From Pollutimonas sp036675275 (lineage in GTDB: Bacteria; Pseudomonadota; Gammaproteobacteria; Burkholderiales; Burkholderiaceae_B): a DNA stretch of 64,000 nt. A program made the position numbers and the translations under genes. The stretch spans positions 6,888-70,887 of the forward strand of contig JAKFFG010000012.1 of the NCBI GenBank assembly GCA_036675275.1, given 5' to 3'. Position 1 is the first letter of the stretch, and each line of letters begins with the position of its first letter. Under the pieces are notes generated by a model. The model saw nothing but the letters and a program-made list of their open reading frames with translations, had not been told where the DNA came from and ran no database searches. Shown piece after piece: positions 35,027 to 44,540 of the stretch.

Positions 35027-35235
35027 CAAGACTCGCTGTCGTAGCATCGGCCCGCCCTGCCGACCAGGGCAACATCTCCTCTCCCTCTTTGTTGATTGTG
35101 CCTCCGGACCCCTGCGCTCCACAAGTACTTTGGGCCGATTGCGCGCCGCCAAGGTCTTTCAATACGTAAGCGGGCCGCACAGCGCCATAGCCGTCGCGTC
35201 CCACAGGGTAAGATCTGTGCCTTGGAGCTTAAGCT

Positions 35236-37380
35236 ATGACGAACCAAACCCATCCTGCGCGATTCATCCCTCATGGATTCGTTCCCACCCAGGAACAACA
35301 GCAGATTCAACTATCGCGGCATCGTGTGACGCTGATCGAGGCCAATGCAGGTGCCGCAAAAACGACCACCCTGGCGCTTCGGGTCGGTGAAGCCATTGCG
35401 CGCGGCATGAAGCCCGAAGAAATCCTGGCCCTGGTGTTCACCCCCGAAGCCAGGGAGGTAATGAAAAAGCGGCTGGTCGAGATAGGCATACCCTACTCCA
35501 CGGCCGCCCAGATCCATGTAAGCACTTTTGACGAGTTTGCGGGCGAAGTGCTTCAGGCCATCGAAGGCGCGAACGTAGCGCAATTGATGACGGCGAACGC
35601 GTTGAAACCTCACGCGCTGGCCGCGATCGAGCAGGTAAGCGAAAGCTATGCGGGAGTATCCGAGTTCCTGGATATCAGCACGCATAACGTAGCAATCAGC
35701 CAGTTCCTCGATATCCAGCTGCGTCTTAAGGCGACGATGGCCCTGGAACGGGAAGATGACGATACGACGCTGCCGGACGTCGCCGAAGCCCTGTCCATTC
35801 CTTTGGCCGATTATCTTTCGACGCTGGAATACGAACGGATGCGCCAGGGACTTTTTGACCAGGTATTGTTTCGAGGCCCGTTCGATGCGACCTATGATCT
35901 TGCCCGTCAATTGCGCGAATTCCCGGACAGCAAAAATGCAATGCCGCGCTACCGCCTGGTCGTAGGCGACGAGCTGCACGACTTGAATGAAGCATCTTTC
36001 CAGATTCTGGAAGCATTGCTGGCCGTCGAAGACCTGTATTTCGTCGGCGCGGGCGACAAGGATCAAGTCATTTATTCCAGCCATGGTGCCGACGAAAGCT
36101 ATCTGAGGCATCGCTTTACTGACCTCTACCCGGGATCGGTGCGTTATCCCCTGACCATGACATATCGCCATGGCCCGCATCTTGCGTATGCCATGGAGGC
36201 ATTCAAGCAGAAGCCGGTCGATTCCAGCGTGCCCGTCAGTACGGCGATTGTCCAGCTTCATTACCAGGACCGGGATTCCGCTGATTGCGCGGCCCAGACA
36301 GTGGCAGCCATTAAAAAGTGGAAGTCGGAAAAGCAGCCCCTGGAGGCTTGTGCGATCCTGCTGCGGGACCGCCATCAGTCGGTCGCCATAGAGAATGCCT
36401 TGATGCATGCCGGCATCAACTACAGGACGCAAGGAATGCAGGGCTATCTGCAACGCGAGGAAATTCTTTTTCTGCGCGGAATGATGGCTATCGCCTTGAA
36501 AAACCTGTCGGCAGTGCAGTCGGACGGTGTCAGAAAGGCCATCGTGGAAGCGCTGGCAATTTTCGGCGAGATAGGCTTTAACGCCCACGACATGAATTTC
36601 GCCAAAACCGCCATTGCGCAGGACCCGGACATACTCAATTCATTTTTCACCGGCCAGCTGCAGCGCAGCCAGTCGGACAAGGCCAGAGCCCGCATCTCGG
36701 ATGCCGTGTCCTACATGGAGGACGTGCTTGCCGAAACGCCTGCCGCCCACGTACTGCAAGAAGTCTGTGAACGCATCGATCTTGAGGCGGTGGCCCGGCG
36801 CATCTACGTGCACCCTCACGATGCGGCGGTGGTCGCGAAATCGGTCGGCGGCTTTATCGCGGTTGCACGGCAGTCGGCCATGAATCTGCGGGAGTTTTCA
36901 GAATGGATAGGGGCGGCCGACGCCTTTGCCGCCAGCCGTAAAAGCAAGGGCTTCGTCCTGCTGGAATGCGCCGTCAATTCCAAGGGCAAGGAATTCGATC
37001 ATGTGATCCTGCCGTTCCTGGAATCGGGCGAGTTTCCGAGCACGACGCGCGACATCAAGGAAGAAGAGAACCTCTTCTATGTCGTCGCTACGCGCGCGAA
37101 AGCGCGCCTGACCCTGATATCGCCGCAGGATGAAGCAAGACGCAGTCCTTTCATCGGCAGAATGGAACTGGCTTCTTCACGGTCCCGAGCGCATGCCGCG
37201 GTTCAGCGCAACATGGCGCAGACCCTGGCCATGCCGGCCCGCCTCGACCTGAGTGTTCCTTACGCGGACAAAGACTCGGTGAAGGCCCTGGGCGCCCAGT
37301 GGGATGCCACGCGCAAAGTCTGGTATGTAAAACCGGGCATGGATACGCGACCATTCGAACAGTGGTTCCGGGAAAAGTAG
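35236..37380 (+). CDS. UvrD/Rep-like superfamily 1 helicase with C-terminal DUF5710-like domain
   Basis: A 714-residue protein. The Q-motif region is VPTQEQQQIQ and Walker A is EANAGAAKTTT (residues 35-45), with Ala where Gly/Ser usually precedes Lys-Thr. Walker B is VVGDELHDLNEAS (about 240-252; DELHD instead of DEFQD). Later motifs are MTYRHGPHL, VNSKGKEFDHVILPF and EEENLFYVVATRAKARL. The last about 45 residues (LSVPYADKDSVKALGAQWDATRKVWYV) form a DUF5710-like domain, a module known from conjugative-element primases. The helicase motifs predict ATP-driven 3'-5' translocation. No partner gene is adjacent, so function is open. Confidence 0.83.
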   Translation: MTNQTHPARFIPHGFVPTQEQQQIQLSRHRVTLIEANAGAAKTTTLALRVGEAIARGMKPEEILALVFTPEAREVMKKRLVEIGIPYSTAAQIHVSTFDEFAGEVLQAIEGANVAQLMTANALKPHALAAIEQVSESYAGVSEFLDISTHNVAISQFLDIQLRLKATMALEREDDDTTLPDVAEALSIPLADYLSTLEYERMRQGLFDQVLFRGPFDATYDLARQLREFPDSKNAMPRYRLVVGDELHDLNEASFQILEALLAVEDLYFVGAGDKDQVIYSSHGADESYLRHRFTDLYPGSVRYPLTMTYRHGPHLAYAMEAFKQKPVDSSVPVSTAIVQLHYQDRDSADCAAQTVAAIKKWKSEKQPLEACAILLRDRHQSVAIENALMHAGINYRTQGMQGYLQREEILFLRGMMAIALKNLSAVQSDGVRKAIVEALAIFGEIGFNAHDMNFAKTAIAQDPDILNSFFTGQLQRSQSDKARARISDAVSYMEDVLAETPAAHVLQEVCERIDLEAVARRIYVHPHDAAVVAKSVGGFIAVARQSAMNLREFSEWIGAADAFAASRKSKGFVLLECAVNSKGKEFDHVILPFLESGEFPSTTRDIKEEENLFYVVATRAKARLTLISPQDEARRSPFIGRMELASSRSRAHAAVQRNMAQTLAMPARLDLSVPYADKDSVKALGAQWDATRKVWYVKPGMDTRPFEQWFREK

Positions 37381-37433
37381 CCGGTCTCTGCGACAATCTA
37401 ACCCTGCCACTCAACAGTCGACCATCACGCTCC

Positions 37434-38663
37434 ATGTTAAATACCCTTTGGCTCGCTTTTTTCGTCATTGCCTCCGTCTCGGGGCTATACCAATGGATAG
37501 CGCTTGGCGACGCCGATGTCTTTTCACGCATCGTGCTCAGCCTGTTCGACATGGCCGAGCTTTCGGTGGAGTTGATGATTCTGCTGTTCGGCACCCTGAC
37601 GCTTTGGCTGGGCTTTCTGCGCATCGCAGAAGCGGCGGGCCTGATCGAGATGCTGGGGCGCATGCTCGGCCCGCTGTTCAGCCGGCTCATGCCGGGCGTT
37701 CCCGCGGGGCATCCTGCGCTGGGGCTCATTACCCTGAACTTCGCCGCCAATGGACTGGGGCTGGATAATGCCGCGACGCCCATCGGCCTGCGCGCCATGC
37801 GCGAACTCCAGTCACTGAATCCCGATCCCAGATCGGCGACCAACGCACAAATCCTTTTTCTGGTGCTGAATGCGTCATCATTGACGCTGCTCCCTGTAAC
37901 CATCTTCATGTATCGGGCCCAGCAAGGGGCGGCAGACCCCACCATGGTCTTTCTGCCGATATTGCTGGCGACAACGGCATCGTCGCTGACCGGTCTACTT
38001 GCCGTGGCCTTCATGCAAAGGCTGAAGTTATATGATCCCGTCGTACTTGCCTGGGGCGCCGGCCTGGCGCTTGCCATCGGCAGCTTGATGGCCCTGCTGG
38101 GCAGCCTGAGCAGTGCGGCACTCGGCGCCACATCGTCGCTCATGGGCAATCTCACCTTGTTCGGCATCATCATGATCTTTTTACTGGCGGGCGCCTGGAA
38201 GAAAGTGCCAGTGTACGAATGCTTTGTCGAGGGCGCCAAAGAAGGCTTCGAGATTTCGAAGAACCTGCTGCCCTATCTTGTCGCAATGTTGTGCGCCATC
38301 GGCGTGTTACGGGCCTCGGGGGCTCTCGATGCACTGCTCGACAGCATCAAGTGGCTGGTACAGGCTGCCGGAATGGACGGCCGTTTTGTCGATGCGCTGC
38401 CTACCGCCATCGTCAAGCCCTTTTCCGGAAGTGCTGCGCGCGGCATGCTGATCGAGACCATGCAGCATTTCGGCGTCGACAGCTTTCCAGCGCTGCTGGC
38501 CGCCACCGTTCAGGGCAGCACGGAGACGACTTTCTATGTCCTGGCGGTGTATTTTGGCGCGGTCGGCATACAGCGGGCACGCCATGCTGTGGGATGCGCG
38601 CTTATCGCCGACCTGGCCGGAGTATTGGCATCAATAGCCGTATGCTACTGGTTTTTCGGATGA
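37434..38663 (+). CDS. SpmA/SpmB-like nucleoside-recognition domain membrane protein (fused)
   Basis: A 409-residue multi-spanning protein that joins two gate-type (nucleoside recognition) domains. The first half (about residues 35-200) resembles SpmA with PVGHPALGLITLNFAANGLGLDNAATPIGLRAM-like sequence; the second half (about 255-409) resembles SpmB with AVLRASGALD...PTAIVKPFSGSAARGM and QGSTETTFYVLAVYFG. In Bacillus these are separate genes needed for spore maturation. In non-sporulating proteobacteria the fused form has no settled role and may be a transporter. It starts 53 bp after the helicase gene and is convergent with rsmA. Confidence 0.87.
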   Translation: MLNTLWLAFFVIASVSGLYQWIALGDADVFSRIVLSLFDMAELSVELMILLFGTLTLWLGFLRIAEAAGLIEMLGRMLGPLFSRLMPGVPAGHPALGLITLNFAANGLGLDNAATPIGLRAMRELQSLNPDPRSATNAQILFLVLNASSLTLLPVTIFMYRAQQGAADPTMVFLPILLATTASSLTGLLAVAFMQRLKLYDPVVLAWGAGLALAIGSLMALLGSLSSAALGATSSLMGNLTLFGIIMIFLLAGAWKKVPVYECFVEGAKEGFEISKNLLPYLVAMLCAIGVLRASGALDALLDSIKWLVQAAGMDGRFVDALPTAIVKPFSGSAARGMLIETMQHFGVDSFPALLAATVQGSTETTFYVLAVYFGAVGIQRARHAVGCALIADLAGVLASIAVCYWFFG

Positions 38664-38669
38664 TGCCGA

Positions 38670-39455
38670 TCAGGCTTTGAGCGCCCCTGCGGCCAGCAAG
38701 GTGTCGGACAGCGCAATAAACTGCCCGACCGAAAGCTCTTCGGCACGCGAGGTAGGCAGAATTCCCAGCGCTTCCCAATCGATCAGTTCAGACCAGTCAT
38801 TCAAGGATCGGCGCAACATCTTGCGCCGCTGCGTGAACGCCCGGACGACCAGCTTCTCGAAAGCATTCTGGCTCTGCGGCCTGAGGCGTGATGCCGGCAA
38901 GGGCATCATGCGCACCACCGCGGACACCACGCGTGGCGGCGGATCAAACGCCTCGGGCGGAACATCGAACAACTTGGTCATGCTATATCGCGACTGCAGC
39001 ATGACGGACAGGCGCCCGTATTCGCTCGACCCGGGAGCAGCCACCATGCGGTCGATGACTTCGCGCTGCAGCATGAAATGCTGATCCACGACGTCGTCGG
39101 CATATGCGATCAGGTGAAACAGCAAGGGGCTGGAAATGTTGTACGGCAGATTGCCGACGATACGCAGGTCGGGCCCGAGCGCGGCGAAATCCACCTGCAA
39201 GGCGTCGCCTTCCATTACGGTAAGCCTGTCATCCGGATATTGGCGGCGCAATCGCGCTGCCAGATCGCGATCGATTTCCACCACCGTCAAATGATCCAGC
39301 GACTGCAACAGAGGTTTGGTCAAGGCGGACAGCCCAGGCCCAATTTCAATGACCGTATCGCTGCGTTGCGGAGCAATGCCCCGCACTATCGATTCGATGA
39401 TTCCTTCGTCAACCAGAAAGTTCTGTCCAAAACGTTTGCGTGCTTGATGAACCAT
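38670..39455 (-). CDS. rsmA: 16S rRNA (adenine(1518)-N6/adenine(1519)-N6)-dimethyltransferase RsmA
   Basis: RsmA (KsgA) dimethylates A1518 and A1519 in the last steps of 30S assembly. The 261-residue protein has the SAM motifs RFGQNFLVDEGII at the N-terminus, VIEIGPGLSALTKPLL (motif I), VEIDRDLAARL, GNLPYNISSPLLFHL (the NLPY catalytic motif) and a C-terminal helical domain with FTQRRKMLRRSL. It lies 6 bp after surA on the same strand, part of lptD-surA-rsmA. The common pdxA gene is absent from the cluster. Confidence 0.96.
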   Translation of the reverse strand: MVHQARKRFGQNFLVDEGIIESIVRGIAPQRSDTVIEIGPGLSALTKPLLQSLDHLTVVEIDRDLAARLRRQYPDDRLTVMEGDALQVDFAALGPDLRIVGNLPYNISSPLLFHLIAYADDVVDQHFMLQREVIDRMVAAPGSSEYGRLSVMLQSRYSMTKLFDVPPEAFDPPPRVVSAVVRMMPLPASRLRPQSQNAFEKLVVRAFTQRRKMLRRSLNDWSELIDWEALGILPTSRAEELSVGQFIALSDTLLAAGALKA

Positions 39456-39461
39456 AAATAC

Positions 39462-40973
39462 TTAACGACGGTTCCGGTTCGATTGAGGATCAAGGCGATT
39501 ATCGATATAAGCCTGGCTGCGCAACTGGCTTAGCCAATCTTCGAAGGCCGGTTCCACGCGGCGCTGAAACAGGATCTGGCGAGCTTGCATGCGCTTGAAC
39601 TCTTCTTCCATATTCTTCGTGCGGCGTTCCAGCACCTGGATGAGATGCCAGCCGAATTGGGACTTCACAGGCTCGCTGATCTGACCGGGCTCCAGCGCGT
39701 TCATGGCTCGTTCGAATGCGGGTACCGTTTCGCCCGGAGTGAGCCAACCTAGGTCGCCGCCCTGCGGAGCCGTTACGTCTTCCGACGAACGCTTGGCCAG
39801 ATCCTCGAACTTCTCGCCGTTGACGATACGCTGGCGCAATTGCGCCAGACGCGTCTCGGCCTTTTCGTCCGACATGACCTTGGAGCTCTTGATAAGGATG
39901 TGGCGCGCATGCGTCTGAGTGACCATCATCGGCCCCTGGGACTGCTGTTGTGCCGCCGGAGCGACAGGAGCGGGCCCGGGAGCCGGCGCACGCGCTGCCT
40001 GGCCGGCGCCCTGTGAGGCCTGGCCCCGTGTGAGGACCTTGAGGATGTGGAATCCGTTGCCGCTTTGGATGATGGCGCTGGTTTCGCCTGACTTCAGATT
40101 CTCGGTAGCCTGTATGAACAGATCAGGCCAACCGTTGACAGGCCGCAGGCCAAGTTCACCGCCGCTGAGGGCCTCGGGGCCGTCTGACGACGAGGCCGCG
40201 ATTCCGCCAAAATCGTCACCGGCGCGCACGCGGGCCAGAAGCCCCTCGGCTTTCTTGCGAAGTTCCTGTACTTGTGAAGGCGAAGCGCCTTCAGGCACGG
40301 CCACCAATATCTGGGCCAGCCCGAGGACTTGCGGGCCGCTTTGCTGTACCGGCGCTTCCTGCGCAGGTTGCTGCGCCTGCTGGCCCTGTCGGGCCGCAGG
40401 CAACTGATTGCCCTGAATCTTCAGGAAGGCGTCGATTTCGGCATCCGATATGACGATGGTGCTGTCGACCGCGCGCTGGCGCAGGAGATCCATGCGCACT
40501 TCTTTGCGCAGGTTGTTCATGTAGGCTTCCCATGACACACCGGATTTCTCGATTTCCTGGCGCAGCTGCGCAACACTGATCTTGTTGCGATTGGCCACCG
40601 TCTGGACAGCCTGTTCCGTCTGAGCGTCGGTAACGTTGATTCCCAGCCGGTCGGCCTCCTGGCGCTCTACCTCTTCGGTAATCATGCGCTGGAGCACCTG
40701 CTTCTGCAGAATGGCGAAATCGGGCACTGGAATCTTCTGTCGCTTCAGCTGCTCTTGCGCCATTCGCGCCTCGGCATTGACCTGCTGCAGGGTAATGACT
40801 TTTTGATTGACGACAGCGGCAATGCCGTCGACAAACTGTTGCGACTGTTGCGCGGCGGCGGGTTCGGCTTTGTTGCCCGCCTGTTCGGCAGCGACAGCAA
40901 TGCCCGACGACGTCACGCCCAGGACTGGAATCAAAATGGACGCTAGCCGGCGCTTAGCATGCACACTACGCAT
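39462..40973 (-). CDS. surA: Periplasmic chaperone/peptidyl-prolyl isomerase SurA
   Basis: SurA delivers unfolded outer-membrane proteins, including LptD, to the Bam complex. The 503-residue precursor has a signal peptide (cleavage near IAVAAE) and the SurA N domain from about residue 45 (FVDGIAAVVNQKVITLQQV). Two parvulin domains follow, around 220-320 (LAQILVAVPEGAS...) and 350-450 (ARHILIKSSKVMSDEKAE...), then a short C-helix. Two Gln/Pro/Ala-rich linkers make it longer than E. coli SurA. Its ATG shares one base with the lptD stop. Confidence 0.95.
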   Translation of the reverse strand: MRSVHAKRRLASILIPVLGVTSSGIAVAAEQAGNKAEPAAAQQSQQFVDGIAAVVNQKVITLQQVNAEARMAQEQLKRQKIPVPDFAILQKQVLQRMITEEVERQEADRLGINVTDAQTEQAVQTVANRNKISVAQLRQEIEKSGVSWEAYMNNLRKEVRMDLLRQRAVDSTIVISDAEIDAFLKIQGNQLPAARQGQQAQQPAQEAPVQQSGPQVLGLAQILVAVPEGASPSQVQELRKKAEGLLARVRAGDDFGGIAASSSDGPEALSGGELGLRPVNGWPDLFIQATENLKSGETSAIIQSGNGFHILKVLTRGQASQGAGQAARAPAPGPAPVAPAAQQQSQGPMMVTQTHARHILIKSSKVMSDEKAETRLAQLRQRIVNGEKFEDLAKRSSEDVTAPQGGDLGWLTPGETVPAFERAMNALEPGQISEPVKSQFGWHLIQVLERRTKNMEEEFKRMQARQILFQRRVEPAFEDWLSQLRSQAYIDNRLDPQSNRNRR

Positions 40974-43354
40974 TATTCATACCTCTCAAAGGTGGTTTTT
41001 TCAGGTATTGGTGGAGCTATGGTTCTATAACCGGCAATCCGCTCGCTCAGCAGACGCATGGGGTCTGTACCCAGCGAACCGAGGCCGGAGAGCTCCAGCT
41101 GCAAGAACAGGGCGGTATTGACTTCCTCTCTGGAAACCGCATAACGCTGCATGACCACCCGGCCTACCCAACAGCAGTCGCCCTTGTATTCGAGCCCGAA
41201 GATGGACTGGGTGCTGCGCTTTTCCTGCAAAGAATAGTCAAAGCGCCCCAATGCGTACACTTTGTTGGTGATGGGCCACTGACCGGTAAAGCTGACCTGC
41301 TCTTTACTGTTATCGATGTATCCGGGCAGCGCCCTGATTTCGGGATCGTCTACCTGTGCCGGATCACGCTGATAGCGGTACGAGGCCGCCAACATTGCAA
41401 GACGCTTCGGTTCCCAGCGGAAACCTGCAGTCATGCGGTTGCGCTCCCTGGATTCGGGATTGTACTGCGCGTCGAACCGCACATCCAGCGTATCGGTAAG
41501 TGCGGCATTGACACCGAAGAGATAATCGGACTTGGTCTCGGTGCGCTCCTTGTCGAAGGCATTCAGGGTGACCAGTTGGTCCCGGAAGTAAATACGCTGC
41601 GCGGCCGACAACGACAGGCGTTCGAATCCGGACTCCGCATCGAGCCAGCGCGTGGTGAGACCAAGCGTTATCTGGTCGGCATCGGCAATACGGTCCCAGC
41701 CGCCAGTGAATATGTTCTCGTCGAAGGCCTGCGCAAAATTGAAGTCGGCATAATATGTGTCGAAGACGGGAATCTGCGACTGGTCGCGATACGGCACACG
41801 CAAATAATACAAACGGGGCTCGAGCGTCTGTATGGAGTCGTTGCCAAACAGAGTGGTCTCGCGCTCGAAGGTCATGCCCGAATCGATAGACATGATGGGT
41901 AGAACCCGGGATTGGGTATTGGGCCGGCCCGCGTACTGGGGCAACTGGTCCGGGTACCAGTCGGTACTGTACTGGCTGAGATGCAGCCCGACCTTGGGCG
42001 TTACGTACCAGCCGGCGCGCACCACGGGATAGGACACCGTGGTGTACGAAGAAAAGCGGGTTCCGTTCGGCGCGATGCGATGGTCTTTGAAGAAATCGAA
42101 TCGTTCGATGTCGCCCTTGTAGAAGGGCATCACAAAGCGCGTTGCATAGTTTTCCGACTGTACATCAAAGCCGCCCCAGTTATAGCGCGCGCCGCGCACA
42201 TAGAGCTCGGGCAGCTTGTTGTACTGGGGTGCCAGATAGTTGGCCGTACTGTCCTGCAGTGTCTGATACGTATAGGCGTACAACGATGCGTTGAAATACT
42301 TATAGCCGCTCCAGTTCAACCCGGCGCTGCTGGGCAAATACGTATTGGTCGCCTCATTGAGCCCCAGCGAGGAAAAGTCCCGAAAATAATCGTCATCGGA
42401 TACGCGGCGCACGTCGAATGAGGCGCTCAGTCCACCGCCCAGACTGTGACGATGCTGCCAGGAGTAATACCAGCGATCCCGATCGGCCTGTTTGTCGTCG
42501 GCCAGGTAAGTGCCCGCCAGCTGGCCGTTATACCTTTTCCCCAAATATCGGAACTCGCCGCCCAATTGCAGGCCGCGCTTGGCCATATAGCGCGGTGTCA
42601 GTGTTGCATCGTAGTTGGGCGCAATGTTGAAGTAATACGGGAGCGAGAGTTCCAGCCCGCCGCTACTGGACGTGCCGTACGTTGGAACCAGAAAACCGGA
42701 CTTGCGTTCTTTGCGTATGGGGAAAGTCAGGAACGGCGAATAAAGAATGGGCACGCCCTTGAAATAGAGCACGCCGTGGCGCGCCGTGCCTTCATTCTCC
42801 TCAAAAAGAAGATCGACGCGCGAGGACTTGATGAACCAGGACGGATCCGGACACGGGCAGCCAGAATACGTGACCTTCTCGAGACGCATATGGTTGCGGC
42901 TGAGAATATCGGCCTTCACTGCCTTACCCGCGCCGCCTGTTGCCCCAAGCCAGAAATTGGGATCGTTGACTTCGCCCGTTTCGCTATTGATGTTGTAGTT
43001 GATCTCCGGGCCTTTGACGATGCTCGCATCGCGCATGACCAGTCCGTTGCCGCGCACGCGTACCTGGCCGGTAGACCGCTGGTAATCGATGTAGTCGCCC
43101 TTCACGATGGAGTCGATACGGCGAACCTCGGCATTGCCGGTAAGCTTGACCAGACCGTCCTCGTCGGACTCCATTTTGTCGCCGATCAGGAACGATGTGA
43201 TTTCGTTGTCTTCGATATTCCCGTGGACTTGCAGATTCGGAGCCACACGCAACTCTTGCAGAGGCGAGGTGCCGGCATCCTGCCCAGGCTGCTTTGCCTG
43301 CGCCGTCGATACGCCGCCCATAGCCAGAAGAATTGCCCACCAAACCAAACGCAC
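40973..43354 (-). CDS. lptD: LPS-assembly protein LptD
   Basis: LptD is the outer-membrane beta-barrel that inserts LPS, working with LptE. The 793-residue protein, starting at GTG 43354, has a signal peptide (to about AQAK), an N-terminal OstA/LptA-like jellyroll (about residues 50-160; VHGNIEDNEITSFLIGDKMESDEDGLVKLTGNAEV) and then a long barrel region rich in alternating aromatic strands (HYDF-like YNGQLAGTYLADDK, RYDWGGF-type). The expected Cys pairs are few (CPCPDPSW near 180 and CCW near 745), consistent with disulfide-linked LptD. Divergent from amgK. Confidence 0.94.
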   Translation of the reverse strand: MRLVWWAILLAMGGVSTAQAKQPGQDAGTSPLQELRVAPNLQVHGNIEDNEITSFLIGDKMESDEDGLVKLTGNAEVRRIDSIVKGDYIDYQRSTGQVRVRGNGLVMRDASIVKGPEINYNINSETGEVNDPNFWLGATGGAGKAVKADILSRNHMRLEKVTYSGCPCPDPSWFIKSSRVDLLFEENEGTARHGVLYFKGVPILYSPFLTFPIRKERKSGFLVPTYGTSSSGGLELSLPYYFNIAPNYDATLTPRYMAKRGLQLGGEFRYLGKRYNGQLAGTYLADDKQADRDRWYYSWQHRHSLGGGLSASFDVRRVSDDDYFRDFSSLGLNEATNTYLPSSAGLNWSGYKYFNASLYAYTYQTLQDSTANYLAPQYNKLPELYVRGARYNWGGFDVQSENYATRFVMPFYKGDIERFDFFKDHRIAPNGTRFSSYTTVSYPVVRAGWYVTPKVGLHLSQYSTDWYPDQLPQYAGRPNTQSRVLPIMSIDSGMTFERETTLFGNDSIQTLEPRLYYLRVPYRDQSQIPVFDTYYADFNFAQAFDENIFTGGWDRIADADQITLGLTTRWLDAESGFERLSLSAAQRIYFRDQLVTLNAFDKERTETKSDYLFGVNAALTDTLDVRFDAQYNPESRERNRMTAGFRWEPKRLAMLAASYRYQRDPAQVDDPEIRALPGYIDNSKEQVSFTGQWPITNKVYALGRFDYSLQEKRSTQSIFGLEYKGDCCWVGRVVMQRYAVSREEVNTALFLQLELSGLGSLGTDPMRLLSERIAGYRTIAPPIPEKTTFERYE

Positions 43355-43508
43355 GCGTATTTCGTCCTTGAAGAAAACTGACTATATTTTGGCACAGCTG
43401 CCGGCCCGTATTGACCGGCAACCCGGTATTATAGAGAAGCCGGCGTGTACATGTTCCACAATGCCGCCTGGCTATGCGTATTCATTCTCTTACCATGGAA
43501 TCTCAATC

Positions 43509-44540
43509 TTGAACTTCAGCGCAGAATCCCGATTGCCTATACTGAAAAACTGGCTGCAAGGCATCGCGGGCGACCACCAACTGGATCTCGCAAGCTTGAA
43601 ACCCGCCTCCAGCGACGCAAGCTTTCGGCGCTATTATCGGCTCGACGCCGCCAGCGGCACCGCCATCGTCATGGATGCTCCGCCACAACAAGAAGACTGC
43701 AGGCCCTTCATCCACGTAACAAACCTGCTCGCACAAGCAGGCCTGAATGTACCGGCCATTCTGGCCCAAGACCTGCAGCAAGGTTTTCTTCTGCTGACCG
43801 ACCTGGGCGAACAAACTTATTACCAGGCAATACAGGCCGGACTGGACGATGCGCGCCTGCAAAAGCTCTATCGCGATTCGATTGCAGCGCTGGTTCGCAT
43901 GCAGCATGCCAGTACGCAAGGCCTCCCGCACTACAATGCTGAACGCCTGTCGCAGGAACTCACCGTCTTCCCGGAATGGTATGCGCAACGTCATTGCCAG
44001 GTCCAGCTTGGCGAAACCGACCAATCCGTATTGCACGACGCGTTCGCAGCCCTGATCGAAGACAATACCAGACAGCCCAGTGTACTGGTGCACCGCGATT
44101 TCCATTCCCCCAACCTGATGGTGGGACAGGCGGAACAAAATCCGGGCATCATCGATTACCAGGACGCGCTTGTCGGTCCTCTGACCTACGACATTGCCTC
44201 GCTGGTCATGGACGCGCGCACCACCTGGGAAGAACCCCAGCAACTGGACTGGGCAATACGCTATTGGGAAGCCGCCCGAGCCGCAGGGCTGCCGGTGCAT
44301 GCCGACTTCGCCGATTTCCATCGTGCCTACGAATGGATGGGACTGCAGCGCAACCTGCGCATCCTGGGCGTATTCGCCCGGCTTTCCTACCGCGACGGCA
44401 AGCATCATTACCTTGATCACATCCCTCGCGTGAATGCTTACGTACGCCAGGTCGCAGGACGCTACAACGTCTTTCGGCCTCTCGTCCGACTGCTCGACAA
44501 GCTCGACAACCGGCAAGTCACCACCGGGTACACATTCTGA
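43509..44540 (+). CDS. amgK: N-acetylmuramate/N-acetylglucosamine kinase AmgK
   Basis: AmgK phosphorylates the anomeric hydroxyl of MurNAc (and GlcNAc), the first step of the anabolic recycling route to UDP-MurNAc. From a TTG at 43509 the protein has 343 residues; a longer frame begins at 43107 but overlaps lptD. The aminoglycoside-phosphotransferase fold shows SDASFRRYYRL (nucleotide loop), VLVHRDFHSPNLMV (catalytic HxDxxxxN) and GIIDYQDALVGPLTYDIASL (DYQDA metal loop). The stop overlaps the murU start by one base, and the pair lies divergent from lptD as in pseudomonads. Confidence 0.9.
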   Translation: MNFSAESRLPILKNWLQGIAGDHQLDLASLKPASSDASFRRYYRLDAASGTAIVMDAPPQQEDCRPFIHVTNLLAQAGLNVPAILAQDLQQGFLLLTDLGEQTYYQAIQAGLDDARLQKLYRDSIAALVRMQHASTQGLPHYNAERLSQELTVFPEWYAQRHCQVQLGETDQSVLHDAFAALIEDNTRQPSVLVHRDFHSPNLMVGQAEQNPGIIDYQDALVGPLTYDIASLVMDARTTWEEPQQLDWAIRYWEAARAAGLPVHADFADFHRAYEWMGLQRNLRILGVFARLSYRDGKHHYLDHIPRVNAYVRQVAGRYNVFRPLVRLLDKLDNRQVTTGYTF

